DNA from: Nitzschia sp. DOCU1
Taxonomy: Eukaryota > Bacillariophyta > Bacillariophyceae > Bacillariales > Bacillariaceae
Assembly (NCBI GenBank): GCA_951394045.1
Contig: OX595989.1
Location: 2,356,001 to 2,420,000 of the forward strand
Reading direction: 5' to 3'
DNA length: 64,000 nt
Program-made: the position numbers and the translations under genes
In this document: positions 49,654 to 59,535 of the stretch, one piece after another
Layout of the letters: every line of letters begins with the position of its first letter
How positions within the stretch are numbered: position 1 is the stretch's first letter
The notes under the pieces: generated by a model
Told to the model about the DNA's origin: nothing
The model's database searches: none
What the model saw: the letters and a program-made list of their open reading frames with translations, nothing else

Positions 49654-49918
49654 GGGGGTTAAGAGGTCTTATTTGTTAAACGCTGCCGCTCCACGCACAT
49701 CGGCATGCCGATGTGGCGGTCGACCCGCGTTCCCGGCGGACGAATCCGCGAGGGTTGTAACTATCTTTACTCCCATTTTTTTCTGTTTTGTTTTTGTTTG
49801 GATTTTTTTTTCTTTTTGTTTGTTTCGTAGGTCTTTTCTGGTGTTTCTGGGCTTTTGGTGGATTACTCCTTTTCTTTCTTTTTCTGTGTTTCTCATATAT
49901 TTTTGTGTTTGTGTGATA

Positions 49919-52900
49919 TTAGGGTGCTTGGGTTGCGGTGTTGGCTAAGATGCTGCGCCGTATGGCCGGGCTGTTCAGATTGATCCAATTTTGAAGGGGA
50001 AGATTGTCGTCCGGAGTGGTTGCCATGTGTGCTTCGACGGACTCCGAGAATATGTACGTGTCGACCTCTTGCATGTTTGGCCTCTGTTCGTAAAGGAGGT
50101 TGAGTTCTCGCTGGAGTTGCGTTCGATGTCGTGCTTTCTTCGTCTCCGGGGAGTTTCCGAATCTGTCGTCATTCCGTCCTTCCCACGCTTTGAGCCACCA
50201 CGCTATGGCATGTTTTGCTACCGTTCGGGTCCAAATTTGTCCGGAGATGCTGGTGCCTTTGATGTGACATGCTACGATATACTCCTGTTGGAGACTGCGC
50301 CAATGTAGGGATAGTCGGCCGCGAAGGACTTGGTCCCATCCTAGCTGATTTTGTTCCGTGATCAGGGGGTGGTATCTTTCTGGGTATTCGGCTGTGATCG
50401 GTAGTGGGGTCCCAATGTTGTCAAGCCATCGCCGCATGCCTTCCCGGAGAATGGTTAGGAGTCGGGGGTCGCTGTGTAAACTCTTGCGATTCAAGCTGTT
50501 ATGGATATCCGCAAGGTAGTCAGCTCTCCATTTGGCTGTACGGTCGCAAGGGCAGCGGATGACATGATTGTTGTCTTCTGAGGCTTCGGTCGTGCATGAG
50601 AAGCAGGATGGGTCTTTGCGTTTGTCGTTCCGGTGCACGATATGGCCTGTAGGGGCTTGTCTCGTCAGATGTTTTACGAGGGTAGATTGGTGCTTGCGCT
50701 GGGATGAAAGAGCTGTTCCCATGGCTTCCCAGTCAATGCGTTCGGCGAGGTGGTGTTCCCAGTTAAATCGCTTGCATAGGTATGCTTGCAGGTTTGGCCA
50801 AGTTGCTGCATCGCGGATTTCGATCTTATATTGCCCTGTGATGGTACCTTTCCTGTTTTCCAGAGTGCAGCCGCCGGCAGGGAATTGATGTGCGAATGTG
50901 ACGGGGTTGGGATGATTGCCAATAAATTGTTCAGCGAGGACTGAGGCTTCTCTGTTGATGCGGGCTTGTAATGGTGGAGGGGCATATGCTCTTTGGTCGT
51001 CTTGATGATTCACTGCCCGTCCTTCCCGTATTCTGCCTCGTAGGGTCTCGATGGACTGATGGAGCATGTTGGTGACGTCCCACTCGGCCCACAGCGTCTG
51101 GCTAGGATTCTCAAAACGGTATTTCCTGTGTTGAGCCAATCGTTTTGTCAATCCGTGACAATCAGCATAAAAGGTCTGTGGCTGGGTTGTCGTCTGGTTG
51201 TTCTCCCTTTCTAGCAGGAGTAAAAAGCGGGCGAAAGACAAGTATCCGTATGCGTGGGCCCGAAGTTTGGTTGGGTTCAGACCGGGGGCGTGTCCGCTGC
51301 ATTGAGCGATCAGGTTGCCGGCGGGGTCGCACCACTTCCATCCGTAACTGGCGGTTTCTGCTCGGATGAAACAATTGGATGCGCAAGTGCCCTGGGTGGT
51401 GGCATAAATTTGTCGCAGGGCTGCGGTGGAATGATGTGTAACGATGAAAGTGAGTAAGGTGCGTTCCCAGTCTTCCATGGCTTGAATTGTTGTCATCAGT
51501 TCCTCATCCTCGGCATTCTGTGCTGGCGGTGGTGTCATTGGGTCCCAGTGTTCGAGGCGGTACACTTGCTGCGGGAATGCGATGGATGTAATTGCAGCTG
51601 GAACGCAGTCAGCCGGGAGTTCTGTCTGGACAGTATCGGTTCTTGCGAATCTCTGGTGTGTCGTTTCTTGACACCGGAAATATCTCCCGGTGTTGTCGGT
51701 GGCATACATTTTGTTCTCCGCAGGAGAGTATACGATTGGCCAGATTACCCGTGTTTGTGCAGCGTTGCAAATCCAGGTACCGAGAGGATTTCGTAGGCGG
51801 CGTTCTGTTGGATTGAAGATCAAGGGTAGGAGCGCTTTCCGCCAGAGATTCCATGCGCGAAGAGGGGGGCGGCGGGTGACATTAAACATGTGGGGGCGTC
51901 GTTCCGTTGGTCTCGGTGGTTCTGCCGGTCCTTTCCAAGCCGTGATGGAGATGCAGAGCCCGTCAACTGTTGCGATTTCTGCGAGCGTTGTAACTTGGAG
52001 GAATTCCCTGCATGTGGCAATCATCCGTATTTCGTCATCTTTAAATCGTCGTGGTTGGTTGGCGAGGAGCCATTCCATGAGGAAAATATCATGCTCTCGT
52101 TGAGGGGGAGGGGAAAAATTCTGTTCAAGGCGTAATCTCAAGCCATTTTTATGCAGGAATCTTCGCAGACATGGGATCCAAGTGGCTCGGAGATGGGGTA
52201 GTTCCGTGCGGGTATCATCGCAAATGATGGAGGAGTGGAAGCCTGATTGTGCTTGAATCCAGGTGAGTAAAATTCGGAATTCTTTGGCCGGTTGCCCATT
52301 GCTTCGTAACAGTTTGATTGCTGTCATGCACTTTGCTAATCCTTGTTCGGTGTTAATTCCCATGAAACCCGCACCTCCTCTTTTCGGTAATGCCCACGTG
52401 ACCGTTCCCTCTAAATGCTTGCTGAAACCGCATTTATTCAGTGCCCGCGAGGTGAAGTCTTTCTCGATTGAGCGTGCCTCTTTTTCGGTGAAGGAGGTGC
52501 AACAGTTGGTGTATCCGACGCTTGTTTGGAAGAAACTGTGATAGTACGTTCTGGCTTCCTTTGGACTGGTGCAGAAACCAATACGTTTGGTATGCCGCTT
52601 ACTATTTGCCTGGCTTTTCTGTAATTGCGTTCTCATATTTCCACTCGGGGAGGTCCACACACCAAGGGTCCGGTGGCTTTCGAATGCAGAGAGGCTTTTT
52701 ATACGGATCGGCTCCTCCTGCGTGGGTGACTGAATGTTGAGCTCTAGGTTGCAGCGGCTGGGGTTGAGCATGGGAATTCCTCGGTGGTCCGTTGTCGTGG
52801 TGATGAGATGGTAGGAACATTTAGACGCTTCCAGTAAACCTCCTGAGGACCATAATAGGTCGTTCCAATGTTGAGCATCTTGTCTCATTTTCTCGATTAG

Positions 52901-55693
52901 TACTTCTGGAGGGGGCTGGGGGTGCGCACGGAAGTCGTTGACTCGCTGCGAGCAGTCATCGACAAAGCCCACCATATATAATGTGATGGATTCTTTTTTG
53001 TCGTAGCTTTCGAAGACTGCCCCGTTAGCTGTTTCTTCAAACGCATCAAATAGAGTCGAGCAAACGAATAACCAGATTGTCGGCGAGTTTTGAGAGCCTT
53101 GGCCCGTTCCATGGATTGGATTGTCCTCTGTATGCTTGTAGAAGCGTGCCGAGGCGCCTAGTTTGGTTTTCAGCTTGAATCTCGCTTCTTCCAGGGTTAT
53201 TGCGTTGACCAGAGCGACCTTGTGATGCATGCCGTATTTCTGGCTGGAAAGGCTTGCTAGAGCTGCTAGTATGCGATCATAGCATGATGCGGCATCCAGA
53301 TCGAACGCTACTCCGCTTTTTCCAGAAAGCCTGTAAATTTCGTTCTGGAAGATCTCTAGTAGGACAGGGTCGTGGGCCGACCGACCTGGTCGGCTGCCAT
53401 AGGTTCCTTCATTCAGGAGCCTTTCATCTTCGGCATGATGTAATGCCTCTCGCCATTTGATCCCCAGGATTAAATTGTAATCAGCTTCGTAAATGTGAAT
53501 GACACGCAAGCGATGAATGCGGCAATTGTTCGCGTCTTTCCTTATCATAATATTTTCAACATCCTTCCATCTCTCGAATGAGTATCCCCACCGAAGTGCA
53601 TAATTGATGATGGCCAGTCGACAGTCAATGATCAAGTCCCGGTTTTGGATGAATTTGTTGAACATTGCGGAGTTTGGCTGGTTGTCACGAGGCTCCAGAC
53701 CGCAAGGTTTGAGCAGAGCGTGATACATTCCCAAATGTAACTTGGACGGGCTTGTTGAGGTTCTTTCTGGCCAGTTCTTTATCTTTGATAGGAATTGTTG
53801 CCTTGTGATCTTGGCTTCCACTTGGTTTGCTGCGCCCTTGCGTTTAAGATGCTTCAGGAATAGGGAGGTTGCTGTGTCCAAGGTTACGTCTTCATATTGT
53901 CCTTCTAGAATGGGTTCTGCTATTGGGCCGTTGCCACGGTATCCCAGGGATTCCTTCATTGCTGCGCTTGTACACGGAGTGCCTTCGGCTTGTCCAAAAT
54001 GTTCTTGGTTCCGAGTGAGGAGGGCCTCTTCAATCTCCTCGGGTATGGTGGTTGTTCTCCAATCGGTGCATTCTTTTGGCGGGGTTCCTTGGATTCTCGG
54101 TATTTCGAGTTTATCTACTGCACCAGTTGAGGAGCTGTCGGATCGCTTGATTTTTTGAAATACCTTTGACATAGCTTCTGATTGTTGCATCTTTTTAAGT
54201 ACTGCCGCGTCTGTCACCTTCTGTGCTCTTGCGTACGCCTCAGCTTTGAGGCGAAGGAATTCTCTGCGCAGTTCCCGTGCTTTGAGGCGTATCTTCTTTA
54301 GTTTTCTCTGTGCTGCCTTGCGACGCCTGTTGATATCTCGGGGTGCCGGAATCTCGTCTTCAAGTTTATATCTCAATTTGATGGACGTGAGGACATCCTG
54401 CATTTTGACTCGATTCCTACGAAAGCTCCATGCTTGGTTGTAGAAGAACACTCTTGCCCATGCTTCCGCGAAGGCTGGACTCCAGTGGCTTTTGGGGCGG
54501 AGTTTGTTGGCTTGTTTCTCTCCCCATAGGGATCCTTTCGTCATGTCACGATCGAATTTTTCAGCAAATTCATTGTCCAAAATTGTTCGTGCGTTAAGTT
54601 GTTGACATCGTTCGTTCATGTTGTGATCGTTCAGGTATTTAGCTGTGGCTGTAACCCAATTCAGAACGTCTCTTGGTTCTCTTGCGCTGAGCCCTCTTTT
54701 CTCTTGAATGTTCATTGGTGTGGTTTCGCTGCCGAACAATAGGACCGTGTCAATGTCCATCCACATTCCACGATGATCGCTCTGGTATCGGAGTCCATAG
54801 GATTCGTATCCGCAGGTCGTCATTGCTTGCATGACGTGTTCTGTACCGAGGATGAAATCTAATCGCTTTTTTCCTCTGATGTAGGTATGTGGGCATGCGG
54901 CCTCCCCATGGCGAGCGGTGATTAGGTCGTACAGATGGAGGTTGTCGATGAGATTGGCCATTTCAGGCGATGTCACTTCTTCATTAAAATCGCCGCCAAT
55001 TAGAAATTCGTCTTCCGGGTATTTTGCTATAAATTCACTGAGATCCTTTTTGAAAGCTTGACGTGGCTTGATCGCAGGGTCTAGGATCATTGCTTGTTGT
55101 TGTCGGGCTGCTGTGAAAGACTTTGGGTCAATAATTCCGTCGCAGACTTGATAGACTGAGATTACCCACAATCCTTTGATTCCTTCGTCTAGCTGGTACC
55201 GCGTGGCTGCCCATCTTCCCATGGTATCTTTGTAGCTGCTTGTAATCCGGGAGCAGTTCCCACCACCTATAGTCAATAGGGAGGTTCCTCCTGGTTTCAT
55301 GTCGCTGGCCGCTATATCTGGAGTGGAGGATGTTATTAGGATGGACTGCCCAGGGATGCTTGATCGTGCTGCTTTTTCTAAGCGGAGGCGGATTGTTTCT
55401 TGTGCCGTGTCCACGTTCATTTCGGAAAAGCCTGCCACGTCGGCGTTGATATCGCTCATGGCAGAGCATACATGAGCCCATTTTGCTTGATCCTTTATTC
55501 CTCGAATATTAGAGAAGTATACTCTGGTGTGTCCTGCAAGCTTGGGTTGTATCTGGTCACCATACGGCTCGTTGTCTTGCCAGGTCCGTTCGTCATTGTC
55601 CGATCCATATTCGTCTAACCAGTCGGTGAAATTCACGTTAAGGTTGTCATCATCATCACTATTACTGGTATCGGATTCTACCTCTTCCATCAT
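49919..55693 (-). CDS. LINE ORF2: APE-type endonuclease, reverse transcriptase, RNase H-like domain, CCHC finger
   Basis: 1924 residues from ATG 55693. The endonuclease (about 55-320) has YFSNIRG, GFSEMNV, GGDFNEE (about residue 234), RLDFILGT and SDHRG, the catalytic set of APE-like LINE nucleases. The RT has motif A VAFDLDAASCYDRI (about 800), GTGQGSQNSP, and motif C YMVGFVDDC (about 908; FVDD in place of YADD). Around 1440-1560 is an RNase H-like region (ASYGWKW, LRAHAYGYLSF, FYADCHGL, VNHQDDQ). The first Asp is not evident and the usual RAEAYG Glu is His. A CFSC...H...C finger lies near 1697. The protein nicks target DNA and primes reverse transcription there. The ATG overlaps the ORF1 stop. 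Confidence 0.95.
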   Translation of the reverse strand: MMEEVESDTSNSDDDDNLNVNFTDWLDEYGSDNDERTWQDNEPYGDQIQPKLAGHTRVYFSNIRGIKDQAKWAHVCSAMSDINADVAGFSEMNVDTAQETIRLRLEKAARSSIPGQSILITSSTPDIAASDMKPGGTSLLTIGGGNCSRITSSYKDTMGRWAATRYQLDEGIKGLWVISVYQVCDGIIDPKSFTAARQQQAMILDPAIKPRQAFKKDLSEFIAKYPEDEFLIGGDFNEEVTSPEMANLIDNLHLYDLITARHGEAACPHTYIRGKKRLDFILGTEHVMQAMTTCGYESYGLRYQSDHRGMWMDIDTVLLFGSETTPMNIQEKRGLSAREPRDVLNWVTATAKYLNDHNMNERCQQLNARTILDNEFAEKFDRDMTKGSLWGEKQANKLRPKSHWSPAFAEAWARVFFYNQAWSFRRNRVKMQDVLTSIKLRYKLEDEIPAPRDINRRRKAAQRKLKKIRLKARELRREFLRLKAEAYARAQKVTDAAVLKKMQQSEAMSKVFQKIKRSDSSSTGAVDKLEIPRIQGTPPKECTDWRTTTIPEEIEEALLTRNQEHFGQAEGTPCTSAAMKESLGYRGNGPIAEPILEGQYEDVTLDTATSLFLKHLKRKGAANQVEAKITRQQFLSKIKNWPERTSTSPSKLHLGMYHALLKPCGLEPRDNQPNSAMFNKFIQNRDLIIDCRLAIINYALRWGYSFERWKDVENIMIRKDANNCRIHRLRVIHIYEADYNLILGIKWREALHHAEDERLLNEGTYGSRPGRSAHDPVLLEIFQNEIYRLSGKSGVAFDLDAASCYDRILAALASLSSQKYGMHHKVALVNAITLEEARFKLKTKLGASARFYKHTEDNPIHGTGQGSQNSPTIWLFVCSTLFDAFEETANGAVFESYDKKESITLYMVGFVDDCSQRVNDFRAHPQPPPEVLIEKMRQDAQHWNDLLWSSGGLLEASKCSYHLITTTTDHRGIPMLNPSRCNLELNIQSPTQEEPIRIKSLSAFESHRTLGVWTSPSGNMRTQLQKSQANSKRHTKRIGFCTSPKEARTYYHSFFQTSVGYTNCCTSFTEKEARSIEKDFTSRALNKCGFSKHLEGTVTWALPKRGGAGFMGINTEQGLAKCMTAIKLLRSNGQPAKEFRILLTWIQAQSGFHSSIICDDTRTELPHLRATWIPCLRRFLHKNGLRLRLEQNFSPPPQREHDIFLMEWLLANQPRRFKDDEIRMIATCREFLQVTTLAEIATVDGLCISITAWKGPAEPPRPTERRPHMFNVTRRPPLRAWNLWRKALLPLIFNPTERRLRNPLGTWICNAAQTRVIWPIVYSPAENKMYATDNTGRYFRCQETTHQRFARTDTVQTELPADCVPAAITSIAFPQQVYRLEHWDPMTPPPAQNAEDEELMTTIQAMEDWERTLLTFIVTHHSTAALRQIYATTQGTCASNCFIRAETASYGWKWCDPAGNLIAQCSGHAPGLNPTKLRAHAYGYLSFARFLLLLERENNQTTTQPQTFYADCHGLTKRLAQHRKYRFENPSQTLWAEWDVTNMLHQSIETLRGRIREGRAVNHQDDQRAYAPPPLQARINREASVLAEQFIGNHPNPVTFAHQFPAGGCTLENRKGTITGQYKIEIRDAATWPNLQAYLCKRFNWEHHLAERIDWEAMGTALSSQRKHQSTLVKHLTRQAPTGHIVHRNDKRKDPSCFSCTTEASEDNNHVIRCPCDRTAKWRADYLADIHNSLNRKSLHSDPRLLTILREGMRRWLDNIGTPLPITAEYPERYHPLITEQNQLGWDQVLRGRLSLHWRSLQQEYIVACHIKGTSISGQIWTRTVAKHAIAWWLKAWEGRNDDRFGNSPETKKARHRTQLQRELNLLYEQRPNMQEVDTYIFSESVEAHMATTPDDNLPLQNWINLNSPAIRRSILANTATQAP

Positions 55694-57600
55694 TTCTTAT
55701 TGAGGGTTGTTAGCCCTGAAACACTAAGGCGCGTGGCTGGAGCTCCCCTCCCGTTGCGTAGGCGTGGTTGGTTGACTGTTCTTGACTGTTGGTGGGTTTC
55801 GGATTCCCATGTGACGATTGTTTCCTCGGAGGAAGGGGGTTTAGCAGTTTCGTTTTCGACCTCCATGGCTTCACTTTCGAGCGCCAGTTCATTTTCTAGT
55901 GCTCGTCCTGCCATGATTTGTTCTGGAGTTTGCTTGTTGTTGCACTGACGTTTCCGGTCTTGTGGATCTTGGCGTGGCGGTGGTGTGTAGGAGAGGCCTT
56001 GCCCACTGCTGTTTGTGCTTGGATTTTCTACCGCTTGCAAGCGCTGACGTAGTTCGGAGTTTTCCTGTTTTAACTCTCGAAGTTCATCCACGATGTCTTT
56101 GGTGGACTGTTGCATCTCCTTGTTAAACTGTCGCATATCACGCATCATTTCCATTAATTGGTCCATGTTTGAGGATGGTAAATCTTGGGTTTGGTGGTCT
56201 TGAGGGGTTCCTGTGCGTTGTTGTGGGGCTCCACGATGGGGTGCCCCGGCTGCGATTTCGACATATCGCTCGTTTGGTTCGTCTGCTGGTTTGTCGAACG
56301 ACCCCAGATCGTCGTCTTCTTCGTCATTCCCCCAGACGCTCTCCATGGAACTGGTGATGATGCTGATGTTGCTTGCGGCCGATCCATCACTCACGGAGTC
56401 TGAATCTGTCCTTCCCTTCCTGGATGATACGTAAGGCTCGAAACTCATTTGTGCCATGTGCGGTGGCCAGCCTTGCAAATGTTCGATTACCGAGTCATGG
56501 ACGACTTTGTGTGTTTCGCTGGGGCTTGCACGTTTTGGACCTTTTGATTCAACATTAATTAATATCTTCCACTCCCCTTCTTCTTCGGTAAGGCCAGTAG
56601 GAATGATGTCATAGATCCTGGGCAGTTTCATTAAACGAGCTTTGCCTAGCTTTAACATTACCTTGTTGGTAACCCCGGCAATTTTGATGACGTAGATGTT
56701 TGCGAGGCAGCGGTTTGTTGTCTTGATCATACTGTTGTAAGCAACCGGGTTGCGTTGTTTCCAGAAAAATGGAATATATCCACCTAGTTGGATTGGTAAG
56801 GACTTACTCGCTGTGGCTCTTGTGAGGATCTTGTCCAGAATTTTGCGGTTGTCAGCATCACATCTGACTATGTATGCTCGAGTATAGCGGTCCCACCTGT
56901 CCCCTGGTTTGCTGTCGCTTGTAGCTACCTTGCCTCTTTTGAAGATGAATTCTGGGAGCGTTGCTCCTGTTGGAACGAATGGTTGGAGAGCTGCCCTCCA
57001 CTGCGAGACTAGGTATTTTGCCGGAACATGCTCAATGTGAACATTTGCAATGAAGCCAATTTGTCTTTCTTTCACTTCTGGATCATTGAACAAATGTTCG
57101 CTGACGAATATGTTGTGCTCTTTGATGTAGGCATCTACCTTGTAGTAATTCTTGATAGATGAGATCTTGGAGGTACAGCGAATGTTGATGATGGTCACGT
57201 AAAGAGTCGATCTGGCCCGGTTGCGCGTCACCGTCTCTTGTTTGATGTCGAGAATCGATCTCGCTTTGGCTACTGAGGCAGCTGATGCGACCGCCATCTC
57301 GCTGAAGCGAGTAATCTCTTCCTGTTTTTTCGTTATGATGTACATTTCTTTCTCAAGGGATTGGATGTAGAGCAATACCTTTGAGAAGTGTGTCGCCGCT
57401 TTGTCCATTTCGCCCATACCGCTACCTTTCCACGATAGTTTCAGCTGAAATCCTATGTCCATGTTCTCCATGGTTTCGTTGTCTTCTTTGTTACCGCTTC
57501 CGCTAGACTTGACCGTTTTGTCGTCGTCTTCCAGTTCGATGTCGGAGGTTGGCCCCGCGTTTCGTCCAGTGATGCGGTGTCTTTCTACAAAGTCGCCCAT
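55690..57600 (-). CDS. LINE ORF1 protein (nucleic-acid chaperone-like, coiled coil)
   Basis: 636 residues from ATG 57600 in ACCATGG context; the frame extends six codons upstream only to a TTG. Residues ~95-360 are a globular basic region (LYVTIINIRC, WDRYTRAYIVRCDA, IPFFWKQRNP, IYVIKIAGVTNK) of a kind seen in first ORFs of algal LINEs. Residues ~480-535 form a coiled coil (MDQLMEMMRDMRQFNKEMQ, LRELKQENSELRQRL) for multimerisation. No zinc knuckle is evident. The stop TGA overlaps the ORF2 ATG in the sequence ATGATGG. ORF1 proteins coat element RNA in the cytoplasm. Confidence 0.85.
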   Translation of the reverse strand: MGDFVERHRITGRNAGPTSDIELEDDDKTVKSSGSGNKEDNETMENMDIGFQLKLSWKGSGMGEMDKAATHFSKVLLYIQSLEKEMYIITKKQEEITRFSEMAVASAASVAKARSILDIKQETVTRNRARSTLYVTIINIRCTSKISSIKNYYKVDAYIKEHNIFVSEHLFNDPEVKERQIGFIANVHIEHVPAKYLVSQWRAALQPFVPTGATLPEFIFKRGKVATSDSKPGDRWDRYTRAYIVRCDADNRKILDKILTRATASKSLPIQLGGYIPFFWKQRNPVAYNSMIKTTNRCLANIYVIKIAGVTNKVMLKLGKARLMKLPRIYDIIPTGLTEEEGEWKILINVESKGPKRASPSETHKVVHDSVIEHLQGWPPHMAQMSFEPYVSSRKGRTDSDSVSDGSAASNISIITSSMESVWGNDEEDDDLGSFDKPADEPNERYVEIAAGAPHRGAPQQRTGTPQDHQTQDLPSSNMDQLMEMMRDMRQFNKEMQQSTKDIVDELRELKQENSELRQRLQAVENPSTNSSGQGLSYTPPPRQDPQDRKRQCNNKQTPEQIMAGRALENELALESEAMEVENETAKPPSSEETIVTWESETHQQSRTVNQPRLRNGRGAPATRLSVSGLTTLNKK

Positions 57601-57678
57601 GGTCGGTGCTCGTAGCAACCTTCCCTTGGCTGCTTTCGCAGTCTTCCGTAGGATCTACGGGAGGTTTGTACTCAATGC

Positions 57679-57686
57679 TGACGTCA
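57679..57686. promoter_or_regulatory. TGACGTCA palindrome in the LINE 5' UTR
   Basis: A perfect CRE/bZIP consensus about 66 bp from the 5' end of the element, where LINEs keep their internal promoter. It matches the cores in the 11.6-kb host promoter. Function is inferred. Confidence 0.4.
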
Positions 57687-57752
57687 CGCGTCAGTATTTT
57701 TCGGGAATTTTCAGGGTCGACGCGTCCTACCTGATCATCCAAACGAAAAACT

Positions 57753-57769
57753 GGTCGGATCCATTGGAC
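57753..57769. repeat. LINE target-site duplication, right copy (17 bp)
   Basis: Identical to 49637-49653; it marks the 5' end of the element. Confidence 0.9.
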
Positions 57770-58110
57770 CTACCTACCAAACAAATGAGTCAAGAGTCGA
57801 CTGGTTTGACCATGTGACTGGGCCGCCTCGGTTCCAGGATAGGGAGGCAAGTAGTGACCACTGACGGGTTGCTATTCATGGTCGAATAGCTAACTAGCAA
57901 CCATACAGAACATAATGTTATTTGCCCCTCTATTTTGAACAGCAGGTGTCTCCGAAGTAGAGGCTAGAAAACTCCAAAACGCCACATGAATGAATCATCC
58001 CATTGCTGACGGCACAAGCAAATCGCTTTGCACAGCTGCAGCAGGTTGATCGAGTCTCAACATGATAGAAAGGCAAAAGTCCTAGATGGGCCCATGAGTT
58101 GCCTTTTCGT
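57770..58110. other. intergenic, LINE flank
   Basis: 341 bases of host sequence beyond the LINE and 3' of the 58111 gene. No feature was recognised. Confidence 0.5.
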
Positions 58111-58968
58111 TTAGGAAGAGGCAGCTCGGCGACGTTTCTTCGAAGCGGCAACCTTTGCATTTCCGCCTGCAAAAGCTAGTATTTGTAGGGCAAGCGGCTT
58201 CATTTCTCGCTCTAGCAGATACCCAATGACGCTCAACACAAACCAAGGTTTCGGTCTGATCTTTGCAACTTTTCTATCCCTGTCTGAAAATGGAACCAGT
58301 GGCGTTGTCGTTTCTGTTGATGCGAAATATCGATTCGCACAGAGATGGACGGACAATCTGTGTCTGTGACGAATCCAGCTGGCTGTCATTTGTTCCAGAA
58401 ACACAATTCGTGAATCGTCCTTTGGAAAACACCGCTTAGACAGTTCCAGGGGCGTTCTTTCTCCTTGGATTTCGTCGTCCCTTTTCAGGAGAGCTTCTGG
58501 ATAGGCTCGAACCAATGCGTCAAGAATTTCCATTTTCGCATGAGCATAGACAGCCCAGTGAAGAGGATTGCGACGACTGTGGGATGGTGTGGCTGACAGC
58601 ATTGTTCGTCGCTCGGATGGGAATTCCTTGGAAAATTCCAAAATAGATAAAGCCAATGCATGCATCTCGTCATCGTTGATCCCACAGAACTTGAAAATAA
58701 GATGAATCGCGTAAAAACCATCGCGGCCCACTTCAAATACTTCCTTGTAAAGCTGTTGTTCATTCTTCGCCACAGTGTCATTTTTGACATCTTTCAACAA
58801 CTCATCGAAGCGTCTCCTTGCCAAATGAATCTGCTCTTCTTGACAAAACCAGCAGATGGTTCGGTTTGGATGCAAGATTTCATCGTCGCTTTCGTTTTCA
58901 CTCCAGTCGGAATCCAGACTTGACTCTTGGCTGTCCGACGGCGACTCTTCTTCCTCAGCAGAACTCAT
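58111..58968 (-). CDS. diatom ankyrin-like protein, function unknown
   Basis: 285 residues from ATG 58968 (MSSAEEEESPSD). Acidic Ser-rich start (DSDWSENESDD), then a predicted helical domain with a CWFCQEE motif. Next is an ankyrin-like pair: RRNPLHWAVYAHAKMEILDALVRAYPEALLK and GERTPLELSKR, the usual TPLHxA pattern in diverged form. The C-terminus has hydrophobic helices (FVLSVIGYLLEREMKPLALQIL) and a basic tail (SKKRRRAASS). Such one-or-two-ankyrin proteins with a final hydrophobic stretch are frequent in diatoms. Binding partner unknown. Confidence 0.65.
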   Translation of the reverse strand: MSSAEEEESPSDSQESSLDSDWSENESDDEILHPNRTICWFCQEEQIHLARRRFDELLKDVKNDTVAKNEQQLYKEVFEVGRDGFYAIHLIFKFCGINDDEMHALALSILEFSKEFPSERRTMLSATPSHSRRNPLHWAVYAHAKMEILDALVRAYPEALLKRDDEIQGERTPLELSKRCFPKDDSRIVFLEQMTASWIRHRHRLSVHLCANRYFASTETTTPLVPFSDRDRKVAKIRPKPWFVLSVIGYLLEREMKPLALQILAFAGGNAKVAASKKRRRAASS

Positions 58969-59535
58969 ACTACGTTGAAGGTCGACAAGATGCAATCGTG
59001 TATGTGTGTGGTGATGAGTGAACGTTTAGAGATGCAATGAGTTAAAGCTTTTCGACTGCAGCACCGTGACAACAAAAATGATCACTCGAGGCGACATCGA
59101 CGACAGCGGCCGCGGTGGCGCCCCGTGATGCGCGAAAACCCCGGCCATCGCGCCAGCGCACTATGATACTAGCCCGTCGAACTTGCATCCACCACACAAA
59201 GCTACACGTTTAAAATTACAAGCAAAACCTTAGATTACTTTCACCGAAAGCTTCTACCTAGTTGCAAACCGGATGTTCTCTGCCAGGCATGTTGGGCGGG
59301 GAATCGCTTACTTCAAGCTACGGTACGATACAGCCAGTACTATGTATACCGAGTAGTGCGTAACTATCGAGTTATCACTGATAGTACCCTACTTGTTGAT
59401 GTTTCAACTCATCCGCACATGCGCTCAAAAGGCAAAACTCAAAAATGAACTAATTATCCCAAGGAGAGAGTTCCCTTGTTTCCTAGAGCCCCCCATGAGG
59501 CCCGAATGGGAGGAGTATTTGTAAAGAAATGGTAC
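58969..59535. other. intergenic, no gene seen
   Basis: 567 bases between the ankyrin-like gene start and the kinase stop, both on the minus strand. It contains a GC-rich stretch near 59095-59160. No RNA gene was recognised. Confidence 0.5.

Larger units (their letters stand above)
49654..57752 (-). mobile_element. full-length 8.1-kb LINE (non-LTR retrotransposon), two ORFs
   Basis: Bounded by a perfect 17-bp target duplication. Transcribed on the minus strand: 5' UTR about 57752-57601, ORF1 57600-55690, ORF2 55693-49919, then a ~265-base 3' UTR. That UTR is A-rich in the sense strand (T-rich on plus at about 49775-49835) but has no terminal poly(A) at the target site. Both ORFs are uninterrupted, indicating a recent, possibly active copy. 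Order of domains in ORF2: apurinic-type endonuclease, reverse transcriptase, RNase H-like, CCHC. Confidence 0.95.

Noticed and set aside
49775..49835. T-rich tract as a poly(A) tail of the LINE
   Set aside because: It is more than 100 bp from the target duplication and interrupted; it is an A-rich part of the 3' UTR, not a terminal tail.
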